Notes: generated by a model not told the origin, from the sequence alone. 64,000 nucleotides of DNA from Thalassia testudinum (GCA_037157565.1 JAZHRO010000036.1:126860001-126924000), one strand, 5' to 3'. Shown: positions 21,323-33,925, numbered from the stretch's first letter. Translations and numbers: made by a program.

Positions 21323-23900
21323 TGTCACGACCCATTCCTGGCTCCTTACAGAACCAGAGGACGGGTCACCTCAACGAACCCCAAGACCCAGTCGTCCAGC
21401 GAGAAATAACCGAATACACATTCATTCCACAACCACACAAGTATTGTAACTAACTAACAAATGTAAAACTGGCAGTAAAGCAAGAGAATGGTAATCACCA
21501 TAATATTACAGGCCATCATAATAGAACTAGTACAGAACACAGCCATCACAACAAAAAATTAGTACACATATAGCTGGAAAAATATGAACTACAGGAACTC
21601 ACTACAACAACTAGCAGAAGGAAACTACAGCTGGACTCGACTGGGCCCAGCACCCTCAGCAGCCGGTGGCACTGGCTGCTCAAATCCCTGACCTGTACAA
21701 AGTTATAACATCTGGAGTTAGCTAACGCTGAGTAGAGTGGTGGCTAAAACATATAATGTAATTTGACAAGAAGCTTAAAATATTATCTTCCGATTCCAAT
21801 TATCTTATTATGTGTTGCTGATCTGAATACTCTAATCGGGTTCCATGACATTGCTCAATCTTCCTGTTCCGTAAGGGAACAATCTTGCTTGTAGTTTTCT
21901 CGCGATGCAGGATATGCACATGACACTCTCCTGGCCGGGAAAGTCCCCCGTGGTAGTCCTACACCCGGTCTACTACCCCGAGGTCACGGTCGCGACATAG
22001 CGGTGACTACGGCATTTGTGATAAGCGCACGGGTAGCTACCCTGCAGTGGCACGTAGTTAGTCGTTTCCGCTAGTGGGTACGCCCAAACGTACAACACGG
22101 AACAGCACAGGGCCTGGCCCTCTCAGAACAAGGGTCTCGCCCCTCACAGTCCGCATACCCTCGTTTGACTATCCCGATTTGCCTAGTGGGCCTAACAAGA
22201 GTCGGTGTAAGGTGGCCAGTCCTAACCCCGGGCCCCTAGGGCAGCTACCTCACCCCTACACTAAGTAGCTCTCCTCGATACCACGTATGTGAGGGCCAAC
22301 AGGAGTCGACGTAGAGTGGCCAAACCCACCCTCGATCTCCACCTAAGGGGCGGTAAGCTCCCCTCTACTTTAAAAGGGATAGTTGCTCTCTTCGATACTA
22401 CGTACACGAAGGTCAGCTCACCTCCCTAAGCCAAGTCCGAACTACCGCCTATGGTGACGTGCTCCAGAACCATCCGGTTCTTCATACTATAGTATTTTTG
22501 TCTCGTTCTGCATTCCCTGTAGGATTCGTACATGAACTTTTCTTATTCCATATTCGGTTTTTTACATACAGAACATGCATCTCAATTTCCACAGCACGAG
22601 TTCATTTTTCTATTCATAACGTAGTTCATTTCAGGTAGTATCGGTAGCTTATGATTTATTCAATCATTCATCTCTCTACACATGCATCCTCTCTAGCCCT
22701 AGTGTTCATGTCACAATGTAGGGTTCAATCAAATAGATGTATTCTAAAGCATGCGTTTACTTCTTCCTAGGGTTCATCTCACATCCTAGTTTCAATTAAT
22801 TTTATGCATGTACTTTATTAATTTCGAGATTAGGGTAAAAAACCACTCTACCAGGGTAATCGGGTGGAATGGGGACTCGTATAGTAGCTCCCGACGTCTC
22901 CACAAGTCCTGTATACTCGACAGACTGGCTACCTATGACATGGGTTGGCAAGTCAAAAGTATTCACAATGACACAGACAAAGTACCATTACATAAAGAAA
23001 CTCATACGAAAATCAAAGACATTTCGTTTGCAGAAAAGCGACACCGTTTGAGCCCTGAATGAGCCCAAAAACACCAATCCCGACTGAAATCAGATGTTTA
23101 GGAAAGGTCCCAGACGTCTTAAACGAACTCACAGGCATACCTTGCTCGAGGCGTCTTCCTCGGACGTCTGGGGCTCAGTGCAGACGTCTGAGGTTGTCTT
23201 TAGATGTTTGGAAACATGTCCGGACGTCTGAAACCGCCTCGGTTGCTCCGATGTGCCTCCCAACCTCTGACACATGCGCATGCACGATCAAAACTTTGCT
23301 GGAAAAATAAATCGAAAATATGTGCTATCAGACGTTCGGAAATACCTCAGGACATTTGACAAGATGTCTGACACAATCTGTAGATGTCTGATTCTCTGCA
23401 GATGTCTGATTCTGCGGAAAAATGATTCTGCAGAACCATTGGTGAGTTCTTCTCGCAACACCTTCCTCTCCACGTGCTGTTGCAACTGTAGCAAAACTCG
23501 CTACAGCAGCAGTAGCAGCTCTCCTCCTCTCCCACACACTCTCCTCTGGCTCCCTGCCCTCCTTCTCCTCTCGGCTGCGGCGTGCGGAGGATGGAGGACG
23601 GACGAGGGGGTTAAATGGAGGAGGTATGGGGGAGGGAATGGCCGAGAGATAGAGGTGAGGATGCCACAGGGGGAAAAGGTGATGCGTGCGGGGTGAGGGG
23701 GGAGGGAATGGGGTATGTACGGTAAGTAGAGATGGTGTTGAAATTGCAGGGATGTCCCTGCAATTTTCCTCTCCCCCTCACAAACCCTCAAAAAAAAAGA
23801 TAAGGGGTTTAAAACTGCAGGAAAATCCTTACGGATTCTCGAAATGCTAAACGACTCTAGGAAATGGTCATTTCATTTAACTACGCATGAAATGAAAACA
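21323..23900 (-). repeat. 5' LTR of Tekay-minus (outer end approximate)
   Basis: Begins TGTCACG on the plus strand next to the primer site. The interior shares the 22000-22440 block (GTAGCTACC and related motifs) and the GACGTC-type palindromes (23080-23420) with the Tekay-plus LTR. The outer end is placed at 23900 (AAAACA) because this gives 2578 bp, close to the 2605 bp of the relative. The partner LTR is outside the window, so the end is not proven. Confidence 0.62.
23080..23420. repeat. Cluster of CAGACGTCTG-like palindromes
   Basis: Repeated exact and near copies of CAGACGTCTG (such as CAGACGTCT, GGACGTCTG, AGATGTCTG) spaced by 15-40 bases. The same motif is scattered through 31145-31960 and 38785-39650 in the related LTRs. 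Confidence 0.85.
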
Positions 23901-26773
23901 TGGTGAAGAATAAGATGAGTGAAGTAGAAAATAGCTTGGAAAGCATAAGATAAAACCAATTACTCCTCTAGATTATGTAGCCAATGTACTACAGATATGA
24001 GCAAAAAAAAACTAGAGAAATGCTTGACAAATAGCAACTACAAGCTAAAGGGAAAATAGCAATCAAATGCGAAAACAAGGGTTGTCGAGGCAGCCACAGC
24101 GATAGAGGGACTTCCTTCGGCGGCTCGGCGGTTCTGGGAACATACTTTGAAGCTTTATGGAGGTGGGGACGTGCTTGGTAGATGATAGGAAGGGATGCCC
24201 TTGCAATGGGGTCCATAGGGCCTTTTATAAGGCTTGTGCCAAATCATTTGGCACGAAAATCACACCTAAATCACGCACGTGCCCGGCCATCATGCGCACA
24301 GCTGCGTGCTGGTGTATGGATAGCCACGTGCTTGTGCACGCACAGCTGGTGCAATGCTGTCCTCGCAAGGCGTCGTTCGATCCTCGATGAAGGGCCCAGA
24401 TCATGCCTCACTGCGCCCTTCAAATCGTGCGGGTCGCGCGCGTATCACGTGAATGGTCGAATGCCACTCATCATGCCCGTGAATCGGCTGCTTCTCGGCC
24501 GTTCGATTTGAATTGAACGGCCGAATTTCAATTGGCACACGGTGTGGGGAGCCTCTGTGATTCGACCTCGCACTACTGCTTTGCATGAAGAACCTTATCC
24601 GTTGCACTACGCTCCCAAAGTTGTCAAGTTTTCATTTTTTTTTGTCCGCGTGTTATCAATCGTTGGATGAGAATCCAACAGCTGATATTGAAGCTACCTT
24701 GATGAGGATGTGGGGGAGCTGGCAACGTTGGGTGGGCGGATGGGTGACACATGGAACAATATGGGCCGTTGATCATTAGATCAATAGTCAAAACTTCCCA
24801 TACTTGTTGTGGGAGGTACGGAGGTTGGATTGAGGTGATTTTGAGTCTGTTAGATTCCGTTCGTTGATCCGGATACATCTATATGATCCAATTGCTCATC
24901 TGAGTTCTGTTTTAACATGCATTTGTACACATGTTTATTAAACATTACTTATAAGTAATCTAAATGTAGATATTACACACTATGCATGCATTACTCCCAA
25001 CCTACAATATTGTCATATTTATGCATGAGTGCCATTGAGATTGACTCTAATTAGTATAATTCTCACTACCATTTGTAGAGTCATCCTTTAGGATAGCAAA
25101 AAGTGCATCATGAGGTGGAGGTTGTAACATTTTTAAAAATAATTTCATATCATAAATTCACAAAAATGAGTTATGAGATATAAATAATTAAAAATTACTA
25201 TTTGTTAAGTTTAACTTAAATATTGTAGGTGATTGTTTTAATTTATAAAACTCATATTCAATCAATTGTTGGAGTAATTTTTCTCGATTAAATTTAAATC
25301 TAAACCTAGAGCATTACAAGTGCTATGCCGAGGTCATGGTTAAAACTTCAATGACACAGGGAAGGCAAATCATTCGAGTGTTGAATGAGGCTTGAATTCA
25401 CACACATTGCCATGGTGGGAATACAACTTTACGAGTCAGCATGGAATAAGGAGAAGAGTCCTAAAAAAGGAGGCTTGATGAAAGTATGGAGAAGTGTAAG
25501 GGAAACTTACACAAAAAAGGGCATGCTTTACGGCTTTTTTTTAATATAATGTTAAAACTCCTGAAGACTAGGTCGATTTTGACGGAGAAAAAGCAAGAGG
25601 TAAGAAATCCACTCCATAAAGTAAAGGGAAAAGGTTGGGAGTACATATATAGGAAATTTGATTCCAAAAGAAAGAAGATGAATCTCTGAATGAGCTAACT
25701 TAGGAGACCAAAAATGAAGGTCCTACAAAGATAAGGAAAATATACCGAAATAAGTTGAAAAAATGACTTTTCACTTGCTTATTGCAGAAGGTTGGTCGAT
25801 GTTTCTAATTTGACATAGAATCACTTTGGTCTATAGTTGGCTGGGGAAAAGCCGGAGTTTGCAAGTCCATGACTACTTTGGAATTTCCTATACATGTTGC
25901 TGTACCCGTGTGCACCGGTCGGAATTAGTTTCTTATAAGGTTGCAAGAAAAGGTTGACATCCTACCCTTCGTTGTAGGGATTTGAAAATCCTAATTGAAA
26001 AGTACCACAAATTCAAAATGAGTCCTACAACATGCACCAAAATATCTGCGCAACAATAACCGCAAAAAAATTAAAGTTTGGTATTTTTAACATGAAAAAA
26101 TCTCTCAAATCAATAAAGAAGCTTGAAGTTGAAATCAATGCAAACTAACTATGTGTTTAAAAAGGCTTACACAAAGACAACCCTTAACAACTCAAATACT
26201 AACGAGAAAATAATAAACCAATAAGGAATATGCGGAGGAACATCACCTAAGTGTTGATCTTCCTATAAGCAAATAATCTCTTGATGCTTTGATTGAATTG
26301 AAGAGACTCTCTGATTACCCAAGAAAAATGCCTCCCCAGCTGATCTCCACAAAGCACTTATGGCTCCCCCAGATGAAAGAGATGCTACACAAGTAAGAAA
26401 GAAAAGGGAAAAGGCCAGCGATCTCCAATGGCTAACGCTGCCCTCTATTTCCTTTTTTATTGTGCGTGCGTGCATGCACGACTCCACACAAGAAAACAAG
26501 TCTAAAATTATCAAATAATAGAGATATATTGAGAGATTACAGAGAGGTCACCATGTTTTTGAAAGGTTGCTAATTGGGCCATTAAAAGCCTATTGAAGGT
26601 TAAGTTCCCAACAATAAGGAAAACTCACCCACACATTTCCCCTTCACCAACTATGTAAAAACTATCTCGACCATGCAAAGAAGTGATTGATGGAATTAAA
26701 ATCAAATAAAATTAAAATCAAATTATTTTTTATAATCTTAAGAACAATCTATTTTCTATACCATCAACCAAAA
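23901..26773. other. Unassigned intergenic or decayed repeat DNA
   Basis: No supported coding frame. It contains one tRNA-like stretch (24547-24616), two short hairpins (24236-24261 and about 24498-24526), and AT-rich sequence from 24900 on. Part of 26230-26770 may be remains of a copia 3' end, but I cannot show it. Confidence 0.5.
24547..24616 (-). ncRNA. tRNA-derived sequence, possible SINE head
   Basis: The minus strand gives a 70-nt tRNA-like unit. GGGAGC at its start pairs with GCTCCC at its end, TAGTGCAACGG matches the A-box consensus fully, and GGTCGAATC resembles a B box lacking one T. A CAT triplet occupies a plausible anticodon position. The T arm is too weak for a confident functional tRNA. 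A tRNA-derived SINE or other repeat is more likely; no tail was identified. Confidence 0.4.
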
Positions 26774-27260
26774 TGATAATGAAAAGAAAATGATGGATGG
26801 ATACCTGAATTCATCGTAGCGGAAGTGTTAAGGAGATTACCGACAACTTTTGGAGCCGTAGGCTTACTTCTCCAATGAGAAGCGGTGGCAATGATACTTC
26901 CAGAGAGTTGAAAGAGAGAAAGAGGAAAAAAACTTAATGGGAACATTCCTTTTGAGTTATGTCATGAGGTATATTTATAACTTTTCTACGATGAGATGCA
27001 GAAAATCAAATGCCCACTTCGCCCTCACTCCTCCAGAGACCATAACCGCTTAATATGAAATGACAATTTCACCCATCACGGAATTGCATTTCCTTTAATA
27101 TTTCTATGTACTAAATTTCATATCTTAACGAGATGTGAATGACCAATTTACATAATCAGATCACTTTAATGATCGTAAATATGTTATCTAAATAAATGTA
27201 TATATTTAACGTATAATTCCGTAATAATAATATATGTAAGTTCACATTATAATTCTAACA
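26774..27260 (-). repeat. 3' LTR of copia-1 (left boundary tentative)
   Basis: In the minus reading it opens TGTTAGAATT at 27260 and is followed by a TATA box (TTATAAATAT, 26971-26980). It ends around TTATCA at 26774, giving about 487 bp. The opening 130-140 bases match 42159-42313. The inner neighbour is a purine tract. Confidence 0.65.
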
Positions 27261-27275
27261 ATCTCTCACTCGAAC
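27261..27275 (-). promoter_or_regulatory. Polypurine tract of copia-1
   Basis: The minus strand reads GAGTGAGAGAT directly before the LTR start. Position and composition fit a copia tract. Confidence 0.65.
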
Positions 27276-27719
27276 CACATATATCATCATTATAATCATA
27301 TGTTCATATATACTTGTATGAGCTTATCAACACAACATCATAATAAACCACATCTCCACCAATCTCATCTATACTCGATTAACATACAACCAAGGTTGGT
27401 TTTCGCCATTATGAAATCGACTAGACCAAACAATGATCACATACATTAACACAAGTATGACATAGATTTGATATATGTACATAGCATGAAAATTGCATGT
27501 TAATGTGATCTGCACATGTCTATTTTCAGTTAGTCTAAAAAATCTTATCATGCAAGAGATCAATGGCAAAGACTAATGAGTTCAAAGAATCGAAAACTTT
27601 ATTATTATGCGCATAATCCAAAACATGTCCATACATGAAAACATCAAAATAGAACAAATTCCCACTGAATTATTATATTATATAATAGATACCACACTCA
27701 TACAGACAACATGTTCATG

Positions 27720-28278
27720 AAAAACCTTTGACGTTAGTCTTTTAGTGAGCGGAACACATATCTACTACCATGGAGTTGATCCCAATGTATTCAATAGACA
27801 CCTGTCCACTTTGAACTCTTTCCTTGACCACTAAATACTTGATATCAATATGCCTCAAAGAACTTTTGTTGCTGTTGGAGTACATCATCGCTGAATTATT
27901 GTCACAATAAAGTCGAAGTGGTCTTTCGACACCATCAATGACCTGTAGTGTTGTGACAAAATTCCTAAGCTATACTCCATGATTTGAGGCCTCAAAGCAT
28001 GCTATGAATTCTGCTTCCATGGTGGAGGTAATTATCAAGGTTTGCTTTTCACTTCTCCACGAGATAGCCCCTCTAGCCAACAAAAAAATGTATCCTGAAG
28101 TAGATCTTCGGGTATCCTGACATCCTGCAAAGTCAGAGTTAGAATATCTGAGTACCTCCAAATGATCTGATCTCCTATATGTGAGCATGAAATCCTTTGT
28201 TCTTTGTAGGTAGTGCATGACCTGTTTGGCTGCCTTCCAGTGGTCGGGTCCATGCTTGCTTAAATATCTGCCTAACAT
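27720..28278 (-). pseudogene. Copia-1 RNase H
   Basis: The frame 27970-28278 reads MLGRYLSKHGPDHWKAAKQV, then SNSDFAGCQDTRRSTSGYIF, SWRSEKQT and STMEAEFIACFEA. This is the copia RNase H with its Asp (SDFAG) and Glu (MEAEF). After a stop, 27720-27965 continues with LYCDNNSAM and RHIDIKY, completing the domain. It would remove the RNA strand during cDNA synthesis. Broken by at least one stop. Confidence 0.87.
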
Positions 28279-29067
28279 GCCAACAATTTATGCTAGGTCT
28301 AGCAGCATGCAGACTTGGGCATACATCAAACTTCCCACTCCCGATGCATAGAGAATATTTTCTATCTCATTAGCTTCAAACTCATTCTTGGGGCATTAGT
28401 TAAGAGAGAATTTATCTCCCTTAGCCACTGGAGTATCTCTTGGTTTGCAATTCTCCATGCCAAATTGCCTTAGAATGGTATCAATGTATCTCCTTTGTGA
28501 TAATCAAATGATATCTCGAGAACGATCTTGTTGTATATGGATTCATAATATAAAAGAGGCTTCACTAAGATCCTTCATTTCAAAAGTACCAGAAAAAAAT
28601 GTCTTGGTTTCCTGAAGCAAACCATTATCATTATCATCAACATACAAAACCAAGAAAATATATTTTCCCTTACAAAATTTGTGGTATACATAGTCATCAA
28701 TCGAATTTGTCTCAAAGTCAAATGAGACAATTACTTGATAAAATTTGTAATACCACTGTCTTGAAGCTTGCTTTAGTCCATTAATGACTTTCTTTAATTT
28801 GTAAACAATTTTCTTTGCATCTCCTAATGCAAAGTTTTCTGGTTACACTATGTAAATTATTTTATTAATGTTTCCATTAAGAAACATTGTCTTTACATCC
28901 ATTTGATGTTGCTCCAAATCAAAATAAGCTACTAAATCCATTATGGTTCTAAATGAATCTTTAGATGAAACTAACGAAAATGTCTTTCTATAGTCTATGC
29001 CTTCCTTTTGAGTAAATCTCTTAGCAACAAGACGAGCCTTATAGTTGTCCACATTGCCTTGTGAATC
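28279..29067 (-). pseudogene. Copia-1 reverse transcriptase
   Basis: The amino end at 28843-29052 reads YKARLVAKRFTQKEGIDY, then FLNGNINKIIYIV. The centre is in broken frames, but the catalytic YVDD box is intact at 28633-28644 (LVLYVDD). The expected LKQ-type finger region and the carboxyl end near 28300-28500 are present only as fragments. Several frameshifts. Confidence 0.82.
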
Positions 29068-30423
29068 TCATTTGGTTTTAAATATCCATTTACAACCAAT
29101 AAGCTTCACACCTTCAAGCAGTGGGACAACATCCCAAACCTCGTTATCACTCATGAATTTCATCTCTTCATTCATGGCATTTATCCAGTCCTGAATATGG
29201 GAACTCCTCATGGCATGAGTGATCGAAATGAGATTCGCATCCATTTCGTCTGCCTCTAGTTCCTGAAGAAATACAACGTAATCACTAGATATTGCACTTC
29301 TCCTTTCCCTACTGGATCTCTTAATGGGTGCAGGATTTGGAATGTTTTGAAATTGTTCGGTTTGATTGATGGGAATATTGTCCACATTACTTTCTTCCCC
29401 TGATGTTGTTGGAACAACATTTAGAATAAAAATTTGACCTTTGTTCAATGATTTCCTTATGAATAGGATCCGATTTTTCAAATGTAATGTGGCGACTATC
29501 ACCCCCCAAACCAATATTCTCAAAGAAATGGGCATTCTTAGTCTCAAAGAATGAGTGAGTCATTGGGCCATAAAACTTATAACCCTTCAACCTCTCAGAG
29601 TAGCCTACAAAATAACAGGTGACCGTCTTAGAGTCCAGTTTCCTTTAAGCAGGCTTGCTTGGCTTAGTCTCAGCTGAACACCCCTAGATATGAAAATATT
29701 TAAGACTAGATACCTTATTAGTCCACATTTCATATGGGATTTTAGGCACTGCTTTAGTTGGTGTTCGATTGAGAACATGAACAGTTGTCTTAAGTACTTT
29801 TCCCCATAGAGACTCAGGTAAAGAGGTATGACTAATCATCCTCCTTACCATATCCTTAAGGGTTTTGTTGCATAGTTCAGCAACACCATTCATGCTTGGT
29901 GTCCCAGGCATGGTATATTGAGGTACTATGCCGCATTCATCTAGAAAAGAAGAAAATGATTATGGATGTTGTTCTCCTGATCCATCATATCTGCCGGATC
30001 CATCATATCTGCCGTAGTATTCACCACCACAGTCAGATTTAATGGCTTTAATCCTTTTCCTGAGTTGGTTTTCCACCTCGGCCTTATAGGACTTAAACGC
30101 ATCCAAAGACTGTGACTTTTCGTGAAGAAGAAATAGATACTCATATCTAAAGTAGTCACCTATGAACGTAATAAAGTATTGTTACCCATTCTAGGAAGAC
30201 GTAGGGAATGGACTATAAATATTCGTATGTATTAGTTATAAGACATCTATAGATCTAGTGGCACCATATCTCTTTTGTTTATTCTTTTCCTTTTTAAATA
30301 GTCTACACAAACATCCAAATCCATGTAATCAAGGGAATCAAGAATTTCATTCGAAATAAGTCTATTAATTCTCTGTTTAGAGATATGGCCTAAACGCTTA
30401 TGCCACAGTAAAGTGAAATTCTC
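29068..30423 (-). pseudogene. Copia-1 integrase
   Basis: The zinc-binding start (HKRLGHISKQRINRLI) lies near 30370-30410. In the DDE core the first Asp is replaced: HTN at 30221-30229 where copia usually has HTD. The second remains (IKSDCGGEYY, about 30010-30040) and the Glu is in [11 protein letters not shown] (29684-29911). The carboxyl part, 29387-29640, includes KLDSKTVTCYFVGYSERLKG, followed by the linker at 29068-29547 with WINAMNEEMKFM leading to RT. An 18-bp direct duplication lies at about 29980-30013. Not functional. Confidence 0.83.
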
Positions 30424-31144
30424 CTAAGTTATTTTACGCTTTATATCACTCAAAGTTTCATTAAAGGTTTCTAAATTGAAGGAAAACGTATGTAGCATAT
30501 ATAATTTATCACTAATATACAAAAAATTAGAACCAATTAAATTTGAATTAAGAAACAACTGAAATTGTCTATCTCCAAATGAACAAGAATAACCAAATTT
30601 GTCCAATAGATAAATAGAAACTAAATTCCGTCTAAATGACAGTACAATAAATGTTTCTTTCAAATCTAACTGGTGACCGGTAGTCAGTGATAACATGAAA
30701 TTTGTAATGGCTTCTACCTCCACCTTCTTGTTGTCGCCCACATAGATGTATCTTTCACCATCACTTGGCATTCGATAGCTTAGGCAACCCTGCACAGACA
30801 TGCTAATGTGAATAGTAGTTCCCAAATCTATCCACCAAATGTCTAAGGGTACAGAAGCATAATTAACTTCTGAACAAACCAAAGAGAGTGATGTACCTTT
30901 CTTTTCATGCCAAGCGTGATACTTGGTACAATTCTTCTTCACGAGTCCTTCTCCCTTCCAGAAGAAGCAAGATGCCTTAAGCTTCTTCTGACTCCCTTTG
31001 GAGTAGGATGAACTGGCAGCAGTTGTATCCTTTTCTCACTTCCTTTTGGGCCTAGAAACCAGATGAGTACTTTCTGGTTTGTCTTGTTTCAGCCTCTCTT
31101 CTTCTTGCACACAATGAGAAATGACCTCGTTAAGAGTCCACTTC
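30424..31144 (-). pseudogene. Copia-1 protease and gag carboxyl end
   Basis: The frame 30424-30942 encodes the protease. Its active site reads WWIDLGTTIHIS where copia usually has D-S-G, so the catalytic triad is altered. It continues with DLKETFIVLSFRRNLVSI. Upstream, 30943-31144 encodes the gag tail (KWTLNEVISHCVQEEERLKQ) and a decayed zinc knuckle in which the second Cys is Trp and His is Leu (CFFWKGEGLVKKNC). The Tekay LTR starts at 31145, directly after KW. Confidence 0.83.
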
Positions 31145-33749
31145 TGTTACGAACGCGGCTTCAGACGTCTGGGAATCGGTTTTTTTTGGCACGCGTGTTT
31201 CGTCTGCACACCTGAGCGCACAGACCTGCGTACGCTCTCTCTCCCTCTCTTTTTCCCTCTCTCCTGCGGCCGCAGACCCACCCTGTCCGCTCTCTCTCTC
31301 CTCCTTGCGCGGCCTTAAAAGGCCACGCCCTCTCCCTCACTCCCGTCACCTCTGCCCCCTTCCTCTTCTCCTTCCAGCCAGTGCGCGAGAGCGAGCGCGA
31401 GTGAGCGGCGGCAGCGATAGCCGCGGTGAGCGTGGGAGGAGGTGCTACGCGTGGAAGAGGCACCCGGCCGTGAGGGCGAGCTCGCCGGGGCTGCTAGGGC
31501 CGGCCAGCGGGGGGCACAGCGGGCGCGGAGCGACACGGGGGGGACTACTGCAGTTTGAGCAGCAGGCGGACGAGACGCGGCGCGGCCAGGAATCGCGAGC
31601 GGAGGGCGAGTTGCGCCCTGGTTCTGGAAACTTTTCCAGAATCAGATGTCTGGGCTTCTAGCCAGACGACGGGCACGACGTCTGGAAGACTGTCCAGACG
31701 TCTGAAAGGTGAGTTATTTCCGTTTCTTCATTTTCTTCGACTGACCGTACTAAGAGAGAGAGGAAATGGGTACGCGCAGGTTCTGAGATTCGCATCCAAC
31801 GCGAATCAGATGTCTGGCTGCAATGCCAGACGACGAAAATGACTTCCAGACGTCCTGGGTGACCATCGGATGTCTGGGAACTAGGCTAGACGCCCCCACA
31901 GGCTTCTGGACGTCTGAGAGACCACGCAGAGCAAGGTAACCCCTGATCCACTTTTTAAGACGTCTGATTTTGCACTGTTTCGTCGTTTTTCGACCCGTTT
32001 AGGGCTCGTTCAGAGTCCATTTTCCACGTTTCGAGTTGCGTGGTTTTCGGAATTACATCCTCTACCCAACTACAGTAGCTATATACTATTTTGAGAAACT
32101 CCATGTGTTTGATCCTTGTGATAGGACCCCATTCCGTTGTAGTCTCGGGGGTGCGGAGGCACGTGGGATTCCTGACCACGCCCCCAGTTCGCTTGTTGTA
32201 ACCGGTAGAGTGGCTTTAAGTATAATCTGTTAAATTATGAAACCATAAATAGAACCTAAGACATTGCATGAATCCTAGGAATGAGAAATAGATTGAATGG
32301 TAGATCCTAGGGTGTTGCATGAATCCTAGGGCTGGAAAACTAGATTGTATGATAGATCCTAGGATATGGCATGAATCCTAGGATGGGAAAACTAGTGGAA
32401 TGTATGAATACTGCAGTCTTGGAAAATGTGGAAAGGGATTAATAGCTGCCTGTGAATTGAATTAACAGCTGCCTGCTATGAATAAATAAACATGATTGAG
32501 AACATGGATTGTATGAACGTGAAACTGGAAAGGTGAAACCTGATTGTGTTGAGTTAAAAGAGCTGGAACCCTACGGGGAATTAGGAGTAGAACTCCTGGA
32601 AGGTGAATGGAATAGAATTGGGGAAGTGAGCTGGCCCTTGAGTACGGAGTACCAAGGAGAGCGACTGTCCCCCTGTTTAGTGCAGAGCGGAGCTAGCTGC
32701 CCCAGGGACCCGGGGTTAGGACTGGCTACTTTGTACCGACTTGCTGGCCCTCGTGTACGTAGTACCGAGGAGAGCTACTAGTGTAGAGAGGTACTAGCTA
32801 CCCCACGGGCCTCGGGGTTCTGCTAGCCTCCTACACCGACTTGTTAGGCCCACTGGGCAAACCAGGGTAGTCAGGCGAGGGTGCGCAGACTGTGGAGGGG
32901 CAGGGCCCCTGTTTGGTTACTGTGGAGGGGTTGGACCCCTGTTACTGAGAGGGCTCTGCCCTGTACTGGTTCCGTGCTGTGCTTTGGGTGCACCCGTTAA
33001 CGGAAACGATTGACCGCGTGCCAGTGCGGATTAGCTACCCGTGCGTTTACCGCGCGTGCCGTAGTCATCGTTACGTCTATCAGTGACCTTGGGGTGGTTG
33101 AATGAGAGTAGGATCACCACGGGGGATTCTCCCGGCCAGGAGAGCACCATGTGCTACTTCTATTATTCGGAAAAGACTGCAATCAACATCGTTCCCACGA
33201 GGAACATTCGAGATCAAGTGAAGGATCTGAGAAATAGATAAATCGTGAAACAATAGAAAGATGTAAATAAAGGAAGAAAGAAAATTAAAACAGCTACTGT
33301 ACACTTTACTGTTTCTTTAGTTTAGCTGCCACTCTACTCAGCGTTTTGCTGACGTGTTACACTGGTTACCTTTCAGGACCAGGTGTTGAGCAGCCAGGGT
33401 CAGCGGCTGCGGAGGACGTTGGGCCGAGTAGGGTCCAGTAGAGTTACCACTGTTCGCTTGTACCTCTTTTTGGTTCCACTGTAGTGAGTAGTTCTTGTTT
33501 CCACTGTACTTTTCTTTACCTGCAGTTTCATATTATGTTATGAATGTTGTTCTACTGTTGTGGTGGTATATACTGTAGTTTTTTCTTTCCTTACTGCTGT
33601 ATTTTCATACTGTTCGTTATATTAATGCTGAATGTGGTTTATTTTACTGCTCTTTTGGTTACTTCCTCGTTGGACGACCAGGTCTTGGGATTTAGTCGAG
33701 TCGGTCCGGTTCTCGTGTCTTGTAGGGACTTGGGAATCAGGTCATTACA
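31145..33749 (+). repeat. 5' LTR of Tekay-plus (2605 bp)
   Basis: Begins TGTTACGAACGC and ends CATTACA, three bases before the primer site. A TATA-like CTTAAAAGG lies near 31313. The LTR holds scattered CAGACGTCTG-type palindromes (31145-31960) and three tandem 52-bp units (32255-32409). Relative to the right LTR it lacks about 30 bp near 31170. Confidence 0.92.
32255..32409. repeat. Three tandem 52-bp units
   Basis: Units 32255-32305 (51 bp), 32306-32357 and 32358-32409 share GCATGAATCCTAGG and a TAGAT end. The same three units lie at 39936-40090 in the right LTR. Confidence 0.88.
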
Positions 33750-33752
33750 AGA

Positions 33753-33764
33753 TGGTATCAGAGC
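33753..33764 (+). promoter_or_regulatory. Primer binding site of Tekay-plus
   Basis: TGGTATCAGAGC, an exact match to the common plant initiator tRNA-Met site, 3 nt after the LTR. Confidence 0.93.
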
Positions 33765-33925
33765 AAGGTCATTCCGAGAAGTGAATCAACTGACTGGAAA
33801 ATAACCAATTCACATGTCTTTTGTAGCCACCACAACATATCTTTTAACATGAGTTCTTAGACGTTTCCGTTAGATATCGTTCCATAGTGACGTGTTCTGT
33901 TTTGTTTCGCGTCTCCTTGCAGGAG

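Larger units (their letters stand above)
11383..23900 (-). mobile_element. Tekay/Del-type chromovirus (Tekay-minus), interrupted
   Basis: Minus-strand gypsy element of the same family as the plus-strand one at 31145-41287; its RT, protease, gag and integrase fragments align to that copy by eye. Order from right: 5' LTR (21323 to about 23900), tRNA-Met primer site, gag, protease, RT-RNase H and the zinc-binding part of integrase. The integrase core, chromodomain and 3' LTR are displaced left of the window by Athila-1. Two solo LTRs split the protease region at 14183-16866 and 17017-19881. All frames are broken. Confidence 0.82.
27261..31144 (-). mobile_element. Ty1/copia retrotransposon copia-1, internal part
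   Basis: Minus-strand order is gag zinc region, protease, integrase, RT, RNase H, then 3' LTR; integrase before RT is the copia arrangement. The element is split at 31144 by a Tekay insertion. Its gag start reappears at 41288-41545. Confidence 0.85.

Noticed and set aside
24547..24616. Functional tRNA gene
   Set aside because: The B box lacks one base and the T and anticodon arms pair poorly; a tRNA-derived repeat is the safer reading.
31121..31842. GC-rich open frames in the Tekay LTR as a host gene 5' end
   Set aside because: Repeated almost exactly at 38758-39469, so they belong to the LTR.
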